From Chryseobacterium sp. C-71 (GTDB lineage Bacteria; Bacteroidota; Bacteroidia; Flavobacteriales; Weeksellaceae), in assembly GCF_020911865.1 (NCBI RefSeq), contig NZ_CP087131.1, positions 372,001 through 436,000 of the forward strand: a stretch of 64,000 nt of DNA, written 5' to 3'. The position numbers and the translations under genes were made by a program. The notes under the pieces are model-generated. The model was not told the DNA's origin. It saw only the letters and a program-made list of their open reading frames with translations, and ran no database searches. Of the stretch, positions 26,758 through 35,741 are shown one piece after another (the first letter of the stretch is position 1; each line of letters begins with the position of its first letter).

Positions 26758-28338
26758 TTACTGTATCAATTTCTTAATCTCTTCAATATCATCAATATCA
26801 TTTACTGTTTTATCTTTCCGCCATCTTAGAATCCTTGGAAAACGCAATGCCACACCGCTTTTGTGACGGTTGCTGAAGCCAATTCCTTCAAACGCAATTT
26901 CGAAAACCAATTCAGCTTTTACGGTACGGACAGGACCGAATTTTTCAATCGCATTTTTATTCACAAACTTGCTGACTTCCATAATTTCCTTGTCGGTCAG
27001 TCCAGAATATGCTTTGGCAATGGTGACCAATTTATCGCCACTTTTCACGGCAAAGCTGTAATCAGTGTAGTAGGCACTTCTTCGTCCGCTACCTTTTTGG
27101 GCGTAAATCAAAACTGCATCAATCGTCAACGGACTGATTTTCCATTTCCACCAATCCCCTTTTTTTCGTCCTGAATGATAATGCGAATTTTTCTGTTTCA
27201 GCATCAAACCTTCGCTGTTGATTTCCCTTGAATTTTCTCTGATTAAATCTAATTTACTCCAATCTTCATAATCAATAGCCTGAGAAATTTTGATGTTTTC
27301 GGGAGATTCATTTAATAATAATTCCTGCAACATTGCTCTTCTGGCAGAAATGGGTTTTTCTCTTAAATCCGTTCCTTCCAGTTCCAGAATATCATACGCA
27401 AAAACCTCAATCGGAATTTCAGTAAGCATTTTTTTAGTTAAAGTTTTACGATTTAATCGTTTCTGTAATTCATTAAAATTTAAAACGTTACCTTCCTTTA
27501 CCGCAAGTATTTCTCCATCTATTACAAAGTTGCCTTTCATCGCTTTTACGGTCTCGGCAATTTCGGGAAATTGTTCGGTCACCAATTCTTCCCCGCGCGA
27601 CCAGATAAAAACTTCTTCATTTCTTCTGATGATTTGTCCACGGATTCCGTCCCACTTATATTCAATCAACCATTCTTCAGGTTTTCCTAAATCTTCCAAC
27701 TCTTTTTCCAGTGGATAGGCCAAACAAAAAGGGTAGGGTTTTGAATTATCGGGATTGATGTTTTCAGCCGAAATCAATTCTTTGAATGAAACTTCATCAG
27801 GTTGCCATTTCCCCATTAAACTGTGCATCAAAGTGCTTGCTTCCTGTCCGGAAAATTTGGTTAAAGAATTAATCAAAGTCTTTGAGGAAACCCCAATTCT
27901 GAAACTTCCGCCTAATAATTTATTGAAAATTAATCGTTCGGTATAATCTAAACCAGCCCAGGAATTTAAGACAAATTCTTTTTTCTCGGCTTCAGTTTTG
28001 GTTTTCAGTCCGATGATTTCATTCATCCATTCAGACAGTGTTTTCTCGATTTTTTCTGTAGGCGGAGGAAGAATCAATGATATCGTTTCACCCAAATCTC
28101 CGACCGAAGAATAGCTTTCTTGAAACAGCCAAAAAGGCAGTTGGATAATTTCCAAAGCCCATTCTTTCATATAGTTGGTGTTCACATTCCGCTTGGGTCT
28201 TTTCCCCGTAAACAAGGCGATGAACCACAATTTATCATCATCAGGCGCACGCTCAAGATAATCGATGATGGCATCGATTTTAGCATTGGTTTTATTGGTG
28301 CTTTCTAAGGCATTGATGAGTTCTGCGAAATTTTTCAT
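26758..28338 (-). CDS. ATP-dependent DNA ligase (ligase-associated repair cluster)
   Basis: This 526-residue ATP-dependent ligase seals nicks via a ligase-adenylate on Lys228 in the EYKWDGIRGQ motif. Other motifs are FVIDGEILAVKEG, EVFAYDILELEG, SEGLMLKQKNSHYHSGRKKGDWWKWK and an OB-fold C-terminus with ELVFEIAFEGIGFSNRHKSG and RFPRILRWRKDK. The first 200 residues form the N-terminal DNA-binding domain. Length and arrangement match the TIGR04120-type ligase that gives this repair cluster its name. The ATPase gene begins 54 bases downstream, where the helicase would normally follow. Confidence 0.93.
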   Translation of the reverse strand: MKNFAELINALESTNKTNAKIDAIIDYLERAPDDDKLWFIALFTGKRPKRNVNTNYMKEWALEIIQLPFWLFQESYSSVGDLGETISLILPPPTEKIEKTLSEWMNEIIGLKTKTEAEKKEFVLNSWAGLDYTERLIFNKLLGGSFRIGVSSKTLINSLTKFSGQEASTLMHSLMGKWQPDEVSFKELISAENINPDNSKPYPFCLAYPLEKELEDLGKPEEWLIEYKWDGIRGQIIRRNEEVFIWSRGEELVTEQFPEIAETVKAMKGNFVIDGEILAVKEGNVLNFNELQKRLNRKTLTKKMLTEIPIEVFAYDILELEGTDLREKPISARRAMLQELLLNESPENIKISQAIDYEDWSKLDLIRENSREINSEGLMLKQKNSHYHSGRKKGDWWKWKISPLTIDAVLIYAQKGSGRRSAYYTDYSFAVKSGDKLVTIAKAYSGLTDKEIMEVSKFVNKNAIEKFGPVRTVKAELVFEIAFEGIGFSNRHKSGVALRFPRILRWRKDKTVNDIDDIEEIKKLIQ

Positions 28339-28638
28339 TTCTTCATTTCTTTAATTTGGATATAATTTACATCCATTGAATGTTTTGTATTTTTGGGCAG
28401 CTATGACCTTCGTTCGTAAATTTATTTCAATAAAAGTCTACGCCTTTCTTTCATTTATGCCTTCTGTTCCCTCGAAATCCACTCAAGTCGGGCTGCGGGC
28501 AATTCGACGTTTAAAACTAATTACTTAATGTCGCTCCTACGGAGCTCAAACTTCTCACATTATTACCTTCTTCTACAAACATTTCGCTCCTACGGAGCTT
28601 CCGAAACTTTCAAGGTTTAATGAAAATTAATCGCTTAT
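28339..28638. repeat. 300-base spacer with repeats between ligase and exonuclease
   Basis: No gene is seen. A repeat element spans about 28392-28497, bounded by TTTGGGCAGCT and TCAAGTCGGGCTGCG; the same bounds occur at 44803-44912. After it, the 16-base phrase TCGCTCCTACGGAGCT occurs twice (28531-28546 and 28584-28599), each a palindrome of CTCC/GGAG around TAC. The exonuclease and ligase genes may therefore be separately transcribed. Confidence 0.7.
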
Positions 28639-29673
28639 TCAAGCTTGCTTATCTTTTTTATCTGATACAACTTCCTTTTCAGTCACTTCATCGTCATCAT
28701 CTCCATACAGCGTTTCCACAACATCAGATTTAATTCCGATTTCATTTAAATATTTAGAAAAAACTTCGGTTTGACCGTGTGTTACGTGAACGATTTCAGC
28801 TTCAGTTGCTTTGATTGCCTGTAACAATCCTTTCCAGTCGGCATGGTCACTCATCGGAAAACCAGCGTCCATACTTCGCCATCTTCTCGCACCACGAACC
28901 TGCATCCAACCGGAGCAAATTGCTGTCGCAGCATCAGGAATTTTCTTAATTACATTGCTGTCTAACAATGCCGGCGGAACAATGACAATGTCACCTGCAA
29001 CGTGTTTGATGCTTTCCCTGAAATCTGGAACTTCATAATCTGGAAGCACGATTCCGACTTCTTCAAAGGCTTTATTGAGTTTTCCAATCGAGTAGTGGAC
29101 GTGTATTTTTCCCATTCCTTCAACGGCTTTCATAATTCGCTGCGCTTTACCCAAAGAATATCCGATAAACACGGAAGTTTTCTGATTTTCCTGATTCCGC
29201 AAAACCCAATTCTGAAGTCTTTTATTTAAATCAGGAACTTCAAGCCAATTGTAAATAGGAAGTCCGAAAGTACTTTCTGTAACAAATTCATTACACTTTA
29301 CCAATTCAAAAGGCGTACTCAAACCGTCATCCTGAACTTTATAATCACCTGAAACCACGCTCACATAACCTTTATATTCCAAACGAATCTGAGCCGAACC
29401 AATAATGTGACCAGCCGGATGCAGTGAAAGTTTGACCCCATTAATGTCTAAAACTTCGCCGTATTGCAAAGTCTGACATTCGATATCCGGAGAAATCCTT
29501 TGATGTAAGATGGGTTTTGTGAAGTGATGGCAAAGATATTTTTTCATTCCCCAACGGGCGTGATCTGCGTGACCGTGCGTGATAACTGCAAAATCTACAG
29601 GTCGCCACGGGTCAATATAAAATTTACCCTGCGGACAGTAAATACCTTTGTTTGTGAATGTGATGAGTTTCAA
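28639..29673 (-). CDS. Ligase-associated DNA exonuclease (metallo-beta-lactamase fold)
   Basis: This 344-residue nuclease has the metallo-beta-lactamase core with THGHADHARWG (His33, His35, Asp37, His38), LHPAGHIIGSAQI and VSGDYK, and the beta-CASP elements VFIGYSLGKAQRI, AICSGWMQVRG and PMSDHADWKG. It is related to SNM1/Artemis and the bacterial ligase-associated exonucleases (TIGR04122-type, about 335 residues). It would trim DNA ends before ligation. The charged C-terminal tail (DDDDEVTEKEV) is poorly conserved. It is upstream of the ligase but separated by a repeat-rich spacer. Confidence 0.92.
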   Translation of the reverse strand: MKLITFTNKGIYCPQGKFYIDPWRPVDFAVITHGHADHARWGMKKYLCHHFTKPILHQRISPDIECQTLQYGEVLDINGVKLSLHPAGHIIGSAQIRLEYKGYVSVVSGDYKVQDDGLSTPFELVKCNEFVTESTFGLPIYNWLEVPDLNKRLQNWVLRNQENQKTSVFIGYSLGKAQRIMKAVEGMGKIHVHYSIGKLNKAFEEVGIVLPDYEVPDFRESIKHVAGDIVIVPPALLDSNVIKKIPDAATAICSGWMQVRGARRWRSMDAGFPMSDHADWKGLLQAIKATEAEIVHVTHGQTEVFSKYLNEIGIKSDVVETLYGDDDDEVTEKEVVSDKKDKQA

Positions 29674-29843
29674 ATGAGTGATGATTAGTGTGTTTCTGAA
29701 TATTCAAAAACCTAACCAAATTATGTTTTTTCGATACTTATATGCAATTAGCTCTAAATTTAAGTTCGTTTTCAAATTTTCTTATTCAAATTATTTAAAA
29801 ACTTGAATTGTTTTTATATTTCTTTTGAAACAATTTTATTAAT

Positions 29844-29874
29844 CAAAAAAAAGAGTTGCTTCTAAACAACTCTT
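29844..29874 (-). terminator. Terminator of the PRISE-type SDR gene
   Basis: AAGAGTTG (29851-29858) pairs perfectly with CAACTCTT (29867-29874) around an eight-base loop. On the minus strand the A run at 29845-29852 gives the T run. Confidence 0.8.
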
Positions 29875-29885
29875 CTCACAAATAT

Positions 29886-30962
29886 TTAAGGTATAATTTT
29901 TTCTTCCTTCAATTTTTTAAACAAATCAAAGAAAGAATCTTCGGTATTTTGAAATTCTCTGAATCCCGCTTTTCTGCTGTTGGTCATGTCTGTCATCACC
30001 TCAAGTGGTCTTCCTAAATCAAGATCGGTATGCCATGCCGATGACAATCTTTCTATATTTTTTTCCTTTAAATTGTATTTCTTGACTATTTTTCTCCAGA
30101 TTTCCTGATTATTCTGCATTTCTTTTTCGAGAGGTTTGATTTCGTCTTCATAACCAATTGCTTCCACACCAAAATAATCTGCCAATCTGTACCACAACCA
30201 TTTCCAACGGAAAATGTCTCCGTTTGTGATATTAAATGCTGTATTTTTCGCTTCTTCTGTGGTTGATGCCCAAACTAATTGTTTAGCTAAAATTCTTGCA
30301 TCCGTCACATCCGAAATTCCGTTCCACTGTGCGGATGATCCAGGCCAGATAAATTTTCTACCGGTCTCTTTGCAAATGCTTGCATAAACTGCTAATGTCG
30401 TTCCTAAATTCATTGCATTTCCGACTGCATAGCCAATTACGGTATGGGGTCTGTGAATACTCCAGCTAAAACCATCTCGTTCAGAAGCTGCATAAACCTC
30501 ATCTTCCTGAGCATAGTAAAAATTGGGAAGTGGGAGTCTCGGCTGTTCTTCTCTTAAAGGAGTTTCGGGAAGTTTTCCTTCTTTTGCGTAGGCTTCGAAT
30601 GGTCCTAAATAATGCTTCAATCCGGTTACCAAAGCAACGTGCTGCACTGACTTTTTTTCAGACAAAACATTTAACAGATTTCTCACCAAAGCACTGTTGA
30701 CACGGATATTTTCTTCTTCAGTATCATTTCGCATCCATGTTGTAAAAAAAACATGAGTGGGAGCGATGTTTTCTAAAGCATTTTCTAAACTTTCGATATC
30801 CAAAAGATCAGCTTTTACAGAAATTAATCCTTCGATATTGTTGTTTGTATTTCTGGAGATTCCGTAGGTTGTCCAGCCCTGAGAAATAAGTTCGTTTGCC
30901 AAATTGCTACCCGTAATTCCGGTTGCGCCGACGACCAATGCGATATTTTTATTGTTTTCCAT
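29886..30962 (-). CDS. PRISE-type SDR (progesterone 5-beta-reductase/iridoid synthase-like)
   Basis: This 358-residue reductase belongs to the atypical SDR group related to plant progesterone 5-beta-reductase and iridoid synthase. GATGITG (12-18) is the NADPH site. VALVTGLKHYLGPFEAYAKEG and LPNFYYAQEDEVYAAS contain the group's characteristic Lys and YYxQED tyrosine. IHRPHTVIGYAVGNAMN and FNITNGDIFRWKWLW are also typical. It probably reduces activated C=C bonds of an enone; the natural substrate is unknown. It has its own promoter and terminator, next to a decayed Crp gene. Confidence 0.87.
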   Translation of the reverse strand: MENNKNIALVVGATGITGSNLANELISQGWTTYGISRNTNNNIEGLISVKADLLDIESLENALENIAPTHVFFTTWMRNDTEEENIRVNSALVRNLLNVLSEKKSVQHVALVTGLKHYLGPFEAYAKEGKLPETPLREEQPRLPLPNFYYAQEDEVYAASERDGFSWSIHRPHTVIGYAVGNAMNLGTTLAVYASICKETGRKFIWPGSSAQWNGISDVTDARILAKQLVWASTTEEAKNTAFNITNGDIFRWKWLWYRLADYFGVEAIGYEDEIKPLEKEMQNNQEIWRKIVKKYNLKEKNIERLSSAWHTDLDLGRPLEVMTDMTNSRKAGFREFQNTEDSFFDLFKKLKEEKIIP

Positions 30963-30980
30963 TTTGTAAAATTTCTTCTA

Positions 30981-30988
30981 CAAAGCTA
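30981..30988 (-). promoter_or_regulatory. Bacteroidetes -7 promoter element for the PRISE-type SDR
   Basis: On the minus strand this reads TAGCTTTG, matching TAnnTTTG, 18 bases before the ATG at 30962. Confidence 0.5.
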
Positions 30989-31067
30989 TGAGGATGAGAA
31001 TCGAAAACACTTGATCTAAGTCATGAGTTTTAGTTGATAGTTGATAGTTGAAGGTAAAAATTTAGAT

Positions 31068-31649
31068 TTAACTTTTTAATAAAAGTTTTTTACGAATTCT
31101 GCTGACGGTTTCGGGAGCTAAACCTAAAAATGAAGCAATCAGATTGTGAGGAATTCTTTTGATCATTTCGGGATTTTTCTTAGACAGCTCAAGATATTTT
31201 TCTTCGGCTGTATAACTGTTGGAAGCAATCAAACGATAATCTTTTGTCACCAGACTATTCTGATACAGAATTCTGAAATAACGATCCATCACCGGAATTT
31301 TGAGCATCAATTTTTCATAACCTTCAAGAGTGATCATGAGTATTTCTGTTTCTTCAACTGCATCGATATTTAAAACTGCTTTTTCCTTATTGATAAAACT
31401 TTTAAAATCTGAAATCCACCAGCCTTCGAAAGCAAACATATTGATGTTTTCACCACCTTTTTCATCAACAAAATAAGATTTGAGCAAACCTTTACTTACG
31501 AAAGAAAGATGTGTGCAGATATTTCCTTCCTGAAGTAAGAACTGTTTTCTCTTTAATTTTTTAACCGAGAAAAAAGATTGTAATTAGATTTTTTCTTTTT
31601 CGGTTAAATGTACTTTGTTTTGAATATGTGAAATGAGTACGTCAAACAT
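31068..31649 (-). pseudogene. Crp/Fnr family regulator with one in-frame stop
   Basis: The full-length frame starts at ATG 31649 (MFDVLISHIQNKVHLTEKEKI), meets TAA at codon 22 (31584-31586), and then continues in the same frame with LQSFFSVKKLKRKQFLLQEG to a normal Crp C-terminus (LIASFLGLAPETVSRIRKKLLL). No other damage is seen, so this is either a recent nonsense mutation or a sequencing error. The remaining 139-residue frame from a TTG lacks the first half of the sensor barrel. It is last in the DoxX-PPC transcript, 20 bases after the PPC gene. Confidence 0.85.
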
Positions 31650-31669
31650 CTGGGTAATTTAAAACAAAA

Positions 31670-32140
31670 TTATGCTTTCTCATCAGACTTTTCAAAATCA
31701 TAGAGAAGAATTCCAATGTCTTCATTTTTAGTTTTAAAAACCGGAACTCCCATCGGATAAAAGAAAAATTCTCCCGCTCCCCGAATTTTTGCATCCTGTA
31801 AATGCCCGGCAATGGCAGAGTAATCCTGTCTTCCCAAAGTAATATGCAGGTGGAGGAGCGGTTTATCTTCCGCAACCGAAACGTTTCCTGATATATTGGT
31901 AACTTCCATCTGTTCGTCAAACTTTTTGTCGACATAATCTTTCGTAGAAAAGTCGAAAAACCTCAGCGTGGCTTCACTTACCGCGCCAATTCCTGTCACC
32001 TGTCCCGATTTGATATTCTGATTTAAAACAAAATCATTCAATGCCTGCACAATACTCGATTGGTCTTTAATGCTCACGATATAATTATTCTCAATTTTTT
32101 TGGCAGTCCACAATTCGCCTTCTAGAATTCGTTCTTTCAT
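31670..32140 (-). CDS. PPC/DUF296 domain protein
   Basis: This 156-residue protein matches the plant-and-prokaryote conserved (PPC, DUF296) domain. The GQVTGIGAVSEATLRFFDF opening and the PLLHLHITLGRQDYSAIAGHLQDAKIRGAGEFFF block hold the conserved histidines for metal. In bacteria the domain stands alone and forms a trimer of unknown role. It follows the DoxX gene by nine bases, and a broken Crp gene follows it. Confidence 0.88.
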   Translation of the reverse strand: MKERILEGELWTAKKIENNYIVSIKDQSSIVQALNDFVLNQNIKSGQVTGIGAVSEATLRFFDFSTKDYVDKKFDEQMEVTNISGNVSVAEDKPLLHLHITLGRQDYSAIAGHLQDAKIRGAGEFFFYPMGVPVFKTKNEDIGILLYDFEKSDEKA

Positions 32141-32149
32141 ATTGTTATA

Positions 32150-32539
32150 TTATGGTTGATGTTCTTCTGAACTGTATTTTAGATAAAACCACAAAAGCGC
32201 AAACAGATACAGTGAATGGAGTAGCTGCGCTTCAATCGCTGACCAGTTTTCAACAGAGCTGCTTCCCAAAATCAGTATGCTCATCAAGGTAAATGAAGCA
32301 TAAATGGTTAATTTCGGTTTAAAACCAATCAATAAAGCAATTCCGACTATCGCTTCTAAAAATGGAAGCAGATATCCGAAAGGCGTGATCAATACTTCCG
32401 GAATTGCCGATTTCTCCATAGATTTTACCATTCCTTCAGCAAAGGACTGTAGTTTTGGAATTCTTACTAACCCATGGCCTGCCAATGAAATGGCGATCGG
32501 AAGTCTCAGGAAGAAGAATAGGGTTTTGAAGTCTTTCAT
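32150..32539 (-). CDS. DoxX family membrane protein
   Basis: This 129-residue protein has four hydrophobic segments and the DoxX features FFLRLPIAISLAGHGLVRI at the start and TPFGYLLPFLEAIVGIALLIGFKPK in the middle. DoxX-like proteins are inner-membrane partners of redox or oxidative-stress systems. It lies in a run of minus-strand redox genes, 86 bases after the dehydrogenase gene. Confidence 0.85.
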   Translation of the reverse strand: MKDFKTLFFFLRLPIAISLAGHGLVRIPKLQSFAEGMVKSMEKSAIPEVLITPFGYLLPFLEAIVGIALLIGFKPKLTIYASFTLMSILILGSSSVENWSAIEAQLLHSLYLFALLWFYLKYSSEEHQP

Positions 32540-32625
32540 TGTAATATTTTTGGATAGAAGAAGGAAGCCGGAAGATAACTACACCTATTATCCAATTCTT
32601 CCATAAACTTTTAACTTGGTTCTTT

Positions 32626-33471
32626 TTACATTTTACTTAAATACTGAATGATCCCAATCACATCATCTTTCCCGAAACCTTCGTTTTGAGCAGACTTGTA
32701 AGTTTCAATTAATGTCTTGGTGAAAGGAAAATCAGCACCTGCGTCTTTCGCCAGCAGAATATCTTTTAACATTAAATCCAAGGAAAATGCAGGTTGGTAA
32801 TTTTCTTCTATCAACAGAGGCGTTTTCACTTTTGTGGCGCCGCTTCCGCTTGCACTTTCGTTGATGATGTCAAGCATATCTTCTCTTTCGATTCCTAATG
32901 TATCCGAAAACAAAATTGTTTCTGCTAAACCTTGATACAAAGCCGAAATGAAATAATTGACCGACAATTTTGCAGCCAGACCTTTTCCATTTTTTCCTAA
33001 ATGTTTAATCTGCTTTCCAAGTTTTTCCAAATAAGGCCTAGCTCTTTCCAAATCTTTTTCGTCTCCACCGACCATGATAATTAAAGTTCCTTCAGCAGCA
33101 GGTTTTGTACTCCCCGCAACCGGAGCGTCAAGGAATGAGGCCTCTTTTATTTTCACTGCATCTGCAATCTTCCCACTTGTTTCAGGCGAAATTGTGCTCA
33201 TGTCGATGAACAGCTTATCTGAGATATTCAGTTCTAAAATTTGCTTATAAACCTCATTTGCCGCTTGATCATTGGTCAACATCGTGAAAATGACATCACT
33301 GTTTTTCACCAATTCTTTGACATCGACCGCAACTTTTGACTGAGCCTTAAAATCTTCAGCTTTCTCTGCACTTCTGTTGTAAACGAATAATGGGAATCCT
33401 GCTTTCTCCAAATTTTTTGCCATCGGATGTCCCATATTTCCTAAACCGATGAAACCTATTTTCTCACTCAT
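32626..33471 (-). CDS. NAD(P)-dependent beta-hydroxyacid dehydrogenase
   Basis: This 281-residue enzyme is of the 3-hydroxyisobutyrate/6-phosphogluconate dehydrogenase type. It has the Rossmann GFIGLGNMGHPMA motif (5-17), the substrate-binding DAPVAGSTKPAAEGTLIIMVGG motif and the catalytic lysine in GKGLAAKLSVNYF. Such enzymes oxidise small beta-hydroxyacids or reduce semialdehydes. The substrate is not evident. It is 25 bases downstream of the SDR gene and probably in the same operon. Confidence 0.9.
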   Translation of the reverse strand: MSEKIGFIGLGNMGHPMAKNLEKAGFPLFVYNRSAEKAEDFKAQSKVAVDVKELVKNSDVIFTMLTNDQAANEVYKQILELNISDKLFIDMSTISPETSGKIADAVKIKEASFLDAPVAGSTKPAAEGTLIIMVGGDEKDLERARPYLEKLGKQIKHLGKNGKGLAAKLSVNYFISALYQGLAETILFSDTLGIEREDMLDIINESASGSGATKVKTPLLIEENYQPAFSLDLMLKDILLAKDAGADFPFTKTLIETYKSAQNEGFGKDDVIGIIQYLSKM

Positions 33472-33495
33472 ATTTTTGATTTAATTTAATGAAGA

Positions 33496-34290
33496 CTAAA
33501 ATGCAGAATCAATAACACCACCGTCAACTCTCAACGCCGCACCCGTTGTTGCCGAAGAAAGCGGACTTGCGGTGTACACCACGAGATTAGCAACTTCTTC
33601 CGCTTCTACAAATTTTCCTACAATAGAAGAAGGTCTTTTTTCTTTGACAAAAGCATTTCCTGCTTCTTCAAGGCTGACGCCTCGTTCATCAGCTATTTTC
33701 TGCATGTTTTTAATGTTTGCTGCTGACCAGGTCGGGCCTGGTAAAATCGCATTAACGGTTACATTTGTTCCTTTCAAATGTTTTGCCAACCCTCGGCTCA
33801 ATGCAAGATAAGCAGTTTTTGTGACTCCATACAAAATCATATCGTCCGGAATATTCACCGCCGATTCGCTGGAAAGAAAGATTATTCTTCCCCAGTTTTT
33901 CTTTTTCATGATCGGAGCATAATGACGAGACAGTCTTACACCGCTCATCACATTTACTTCGAAATCATGAAACCAAGTATCATCTTCTGTCGTTTCGAAC
34001 GGCTGATCTCCGTAGATTCCGACGTTGTTTATTAAAATATCAACCTCTGGAAGCTGTTTTATCAGTGCATTCACTTCCTCAATTTTAGAAAAATCAGCAA
34101 CAATACCTTTTACCTCAGCATTGGGTAGTTCGCTTTTAAGTTGAGCGATCGCTTTGTCTACCTTTTCCTGTTGTCGTCCGTTGATATAAACTTCTGTTCC
34201 TTCTTTCAGCAAACCTTTGGCAATGGCAAAACCGATTCCTTCTGTGGAACCGGTAACCAAAGCTGTTTTATTTTTTAACTGTAAATCCAT
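33496..34290 (-). CDS. SDR family oxidoreductase
   Basis: This 264-residue short-chain dehydrogenase has TGSTEGIGFAIAKGLL, NNVGIYGDQPFE, a catalytic SSESA serine and Tyr/Lys in YGVTKTA. The late SIVGKFVEAEEVANLVVYTASPLSSATTGAALRVDGG is standard. The frame runs to 34326, but ATG at 34290 (MDLQLKNKTALVTG) places the cofactor motif normally. It is in the minus-strand redox operon; the substrate is unknown. Confidence 0.88.
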   Translation of the reverse strand: MDLQLKNKTALVTGSTEGIGFAIAKGLLKEGTEVYINGRQQEKVDKAIAQLKSELPNAEVKGIVADFSKIEEVNALIKQLPEVDILINNVGIYGDQPFETTEDDTWFHDFEVNVMSGVRLSRHYAPIMKKKNWGRIIFLSSESAVNIPDDMILYGVTKTAYLALSRGLAKHLKGTNVTVNAILPGPTWSAANIKNMQKIADERGVSLEEAGNAFVKEKRPSSIVGKFVEAEEVANLVVYTASPLSSATTGAALRVDGGVIDSAF

Positions 34291-34332
34291 TTTTAGTTTT
34301 ATTTTTTTAAATTTAGAATTGAACATTTAAAA

Positions 34333-34623
34333 TTACGTGCTTTTCAGTTTCTTCATAAATTCCTGAATTGCCGGGCGTAAATCCTCAAATAGCGTATGAT
34401 TTTTATTCGTAATCAAAACTTCTGTAAATAATTTTAAACCTAAGCTAAACTCTAGCGACGTCTTTTCATCTTCAAAGAGATTTTTAGTTTTAATTAAATC
34501 AAAAATTTTAAAAAGATCATCATGGTTTTCAAATTCAAAAGAGATGTTCTTACTTGCTTCCGAACTGTCTTTTAATGATAATTCTTTAAGATCAATCTGG
34601 TATCTGTTATTTCTTTTTTCCAT
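34333..34623 (-). CDS. DUF3861 family protein
   Basis: This 96-residue protein has the DUF3861 pattern: RYQIDLKEL, then ISFEFENHDDLFKIFDLIK, then SLGLKLFTEVLITNKNHTLFEDLRPAIQEFMKKLK. The family is small, cytoplasmic and of unknown function. It lies seven bases from the aldo/keto reductase gene and is likely co-expressed with it. Confidence 0.85.
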   Translation of the reverse strand: MEKRNNRYQIDLKELSLKDSSEASKNISFEFENHDDLFKIFDLIKTKNLFEDEKTSLEFSLGLKLFTEVLITNKNHTLFEDLRPAIQEFMKKLKST

Positions 34624-34630
34624 TTTTTAT

Positions 34631-35614
34631 TTAAAAAGCATTAACTAGATCATCAATTCCTTTCAATTCTTCTTTGCTTAAATGAATATCAATTGCTTTT
34701 GCATTTTGTACGGCTTGTTCTGCGTTTCTTGCTCCTGCCAATGCAATCGTGATTCCCGGTCTTTCAATCGTCCATCTTAAAACCAATTGACCTAAAGAGG
34801 CGTTGTGCAGTTCTGCAATCGGTTTAATTTTATCTAAAAGCTGATTCGTTTTCTCTATAAAATCTGGCTGAAAATGAGCGTGACCCGCTCTGTGATCACC
34901 CTCTTTAAATTTATAATCGGAAGTAATTTTCCCTGTCAACAAACCTCTTTCAAGCGGACTGTATGCCAAAATAGATTTGTTGTTTTCGATGCAGTAAGGA
35001 ACAGTTTCTTCTTCAATCCCACGGTTAACCATGCTGAACGGAATCTGATTGGAAACTAATTGTAAAGTCTTTTCAGCCTCTGCCATTTGAGCCGCATCAT
35101 AATTACATACTCCAGCAAAACGAACTTTCCCTTGCTCAATCAACTTTGAAACTGCTTCAAAGGTTTCATCAATCGGCGTAGTAGAATCTGGCCAGTGAAT
35201 TTGGTATAAATCAATATAATCTGTCCCCAGCCTTTTCAAGCTTTGCTCGCACTCATGAATAATACTTTCTTTTCCTGCATATTTGTAAATGTCAATATCC
35301 TGTCCATTGTTATTTTTACTTTTCATTGCAAGATTTCCTTTAGCTAAATCCCAACGCATCCCAAATTTTGTCAAGATCTGAACTTTATCTCTGGGAAATC
35401 CTTTGATGGCCTCGCCGACTATTTCTTCGCTAGCACCTTGTCCGTAGATAGGAGCGGTATCTATGGAAGTTACACCAACATCATACGAAGCTTTGATGGC
35501 ATCAATCGCCTCGTTTCTATCTGTACTTCCCCACATCCAGCCACCGGCAGCCCAAGCTCCAAAAGTGATTGCTGAAACTTCTAAATCGCTAGTTCCTAAT
35601 TTTCTGTATTGCAT
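34631..35614 (-). CDS. Aldo/keto reductase
   Basis: This 327-residue NADPH-dependent reductase has the catalytic tetrad: Asp52 and Tyr57 in IDTAPIYGQGASEE, a lysine in ILTKFGMRWD and a histidine in YQIHWPDSTTP. ILAYSPLERGLLTGKI and ALAGARNAEQA contribute to the cofactor site. It reduces aldehydes, often in detoxification. As the first gene of the minus-strand redox operon it is divergent from a decayed AraC-type regulator, which was probably once its activator. Confidence 0.9.
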   Translation of the reverse strand: MQYRKLGTSDLEVSAITFGAWAAGGWMWGSTDRNEAIDAIKASYDVGVTSIDTAPIYGQGASEEIVGEAIKGFPRDKVQILTKFGMRWDLAKGNLAMKSKNNNGQDIDIYKYAGKESIIHECEQSLKRLGTDYIDLYQIHWPDSTTPIDETFEAVSKLIEQGKVRFAGVCNYDAAQMAEAEKTLQLVSNQIPFSMVNRGIEEETVPYCIENNKSILAYSPLERGLLTGKITSDYKFKEGDHRAGHAHFQPDFIEKTNQLLDKIKPIAELHNASLGQLVLRWTIERPGITIALAGARNAEQAVQNAKAIDIHLSKEELKGIDDLVNAF

Positions 35615-35741
35615 AATTTTATTGTTAAAATGTATAATGTATTATCGTATTCAAAATGTTCAATTTCGTCTTAGGTAATATTCCATTCGACAACTGAAAA
35701 TTTACTTTCTCTCGGCTTTAAATACTAAAAATATTTTCCGC

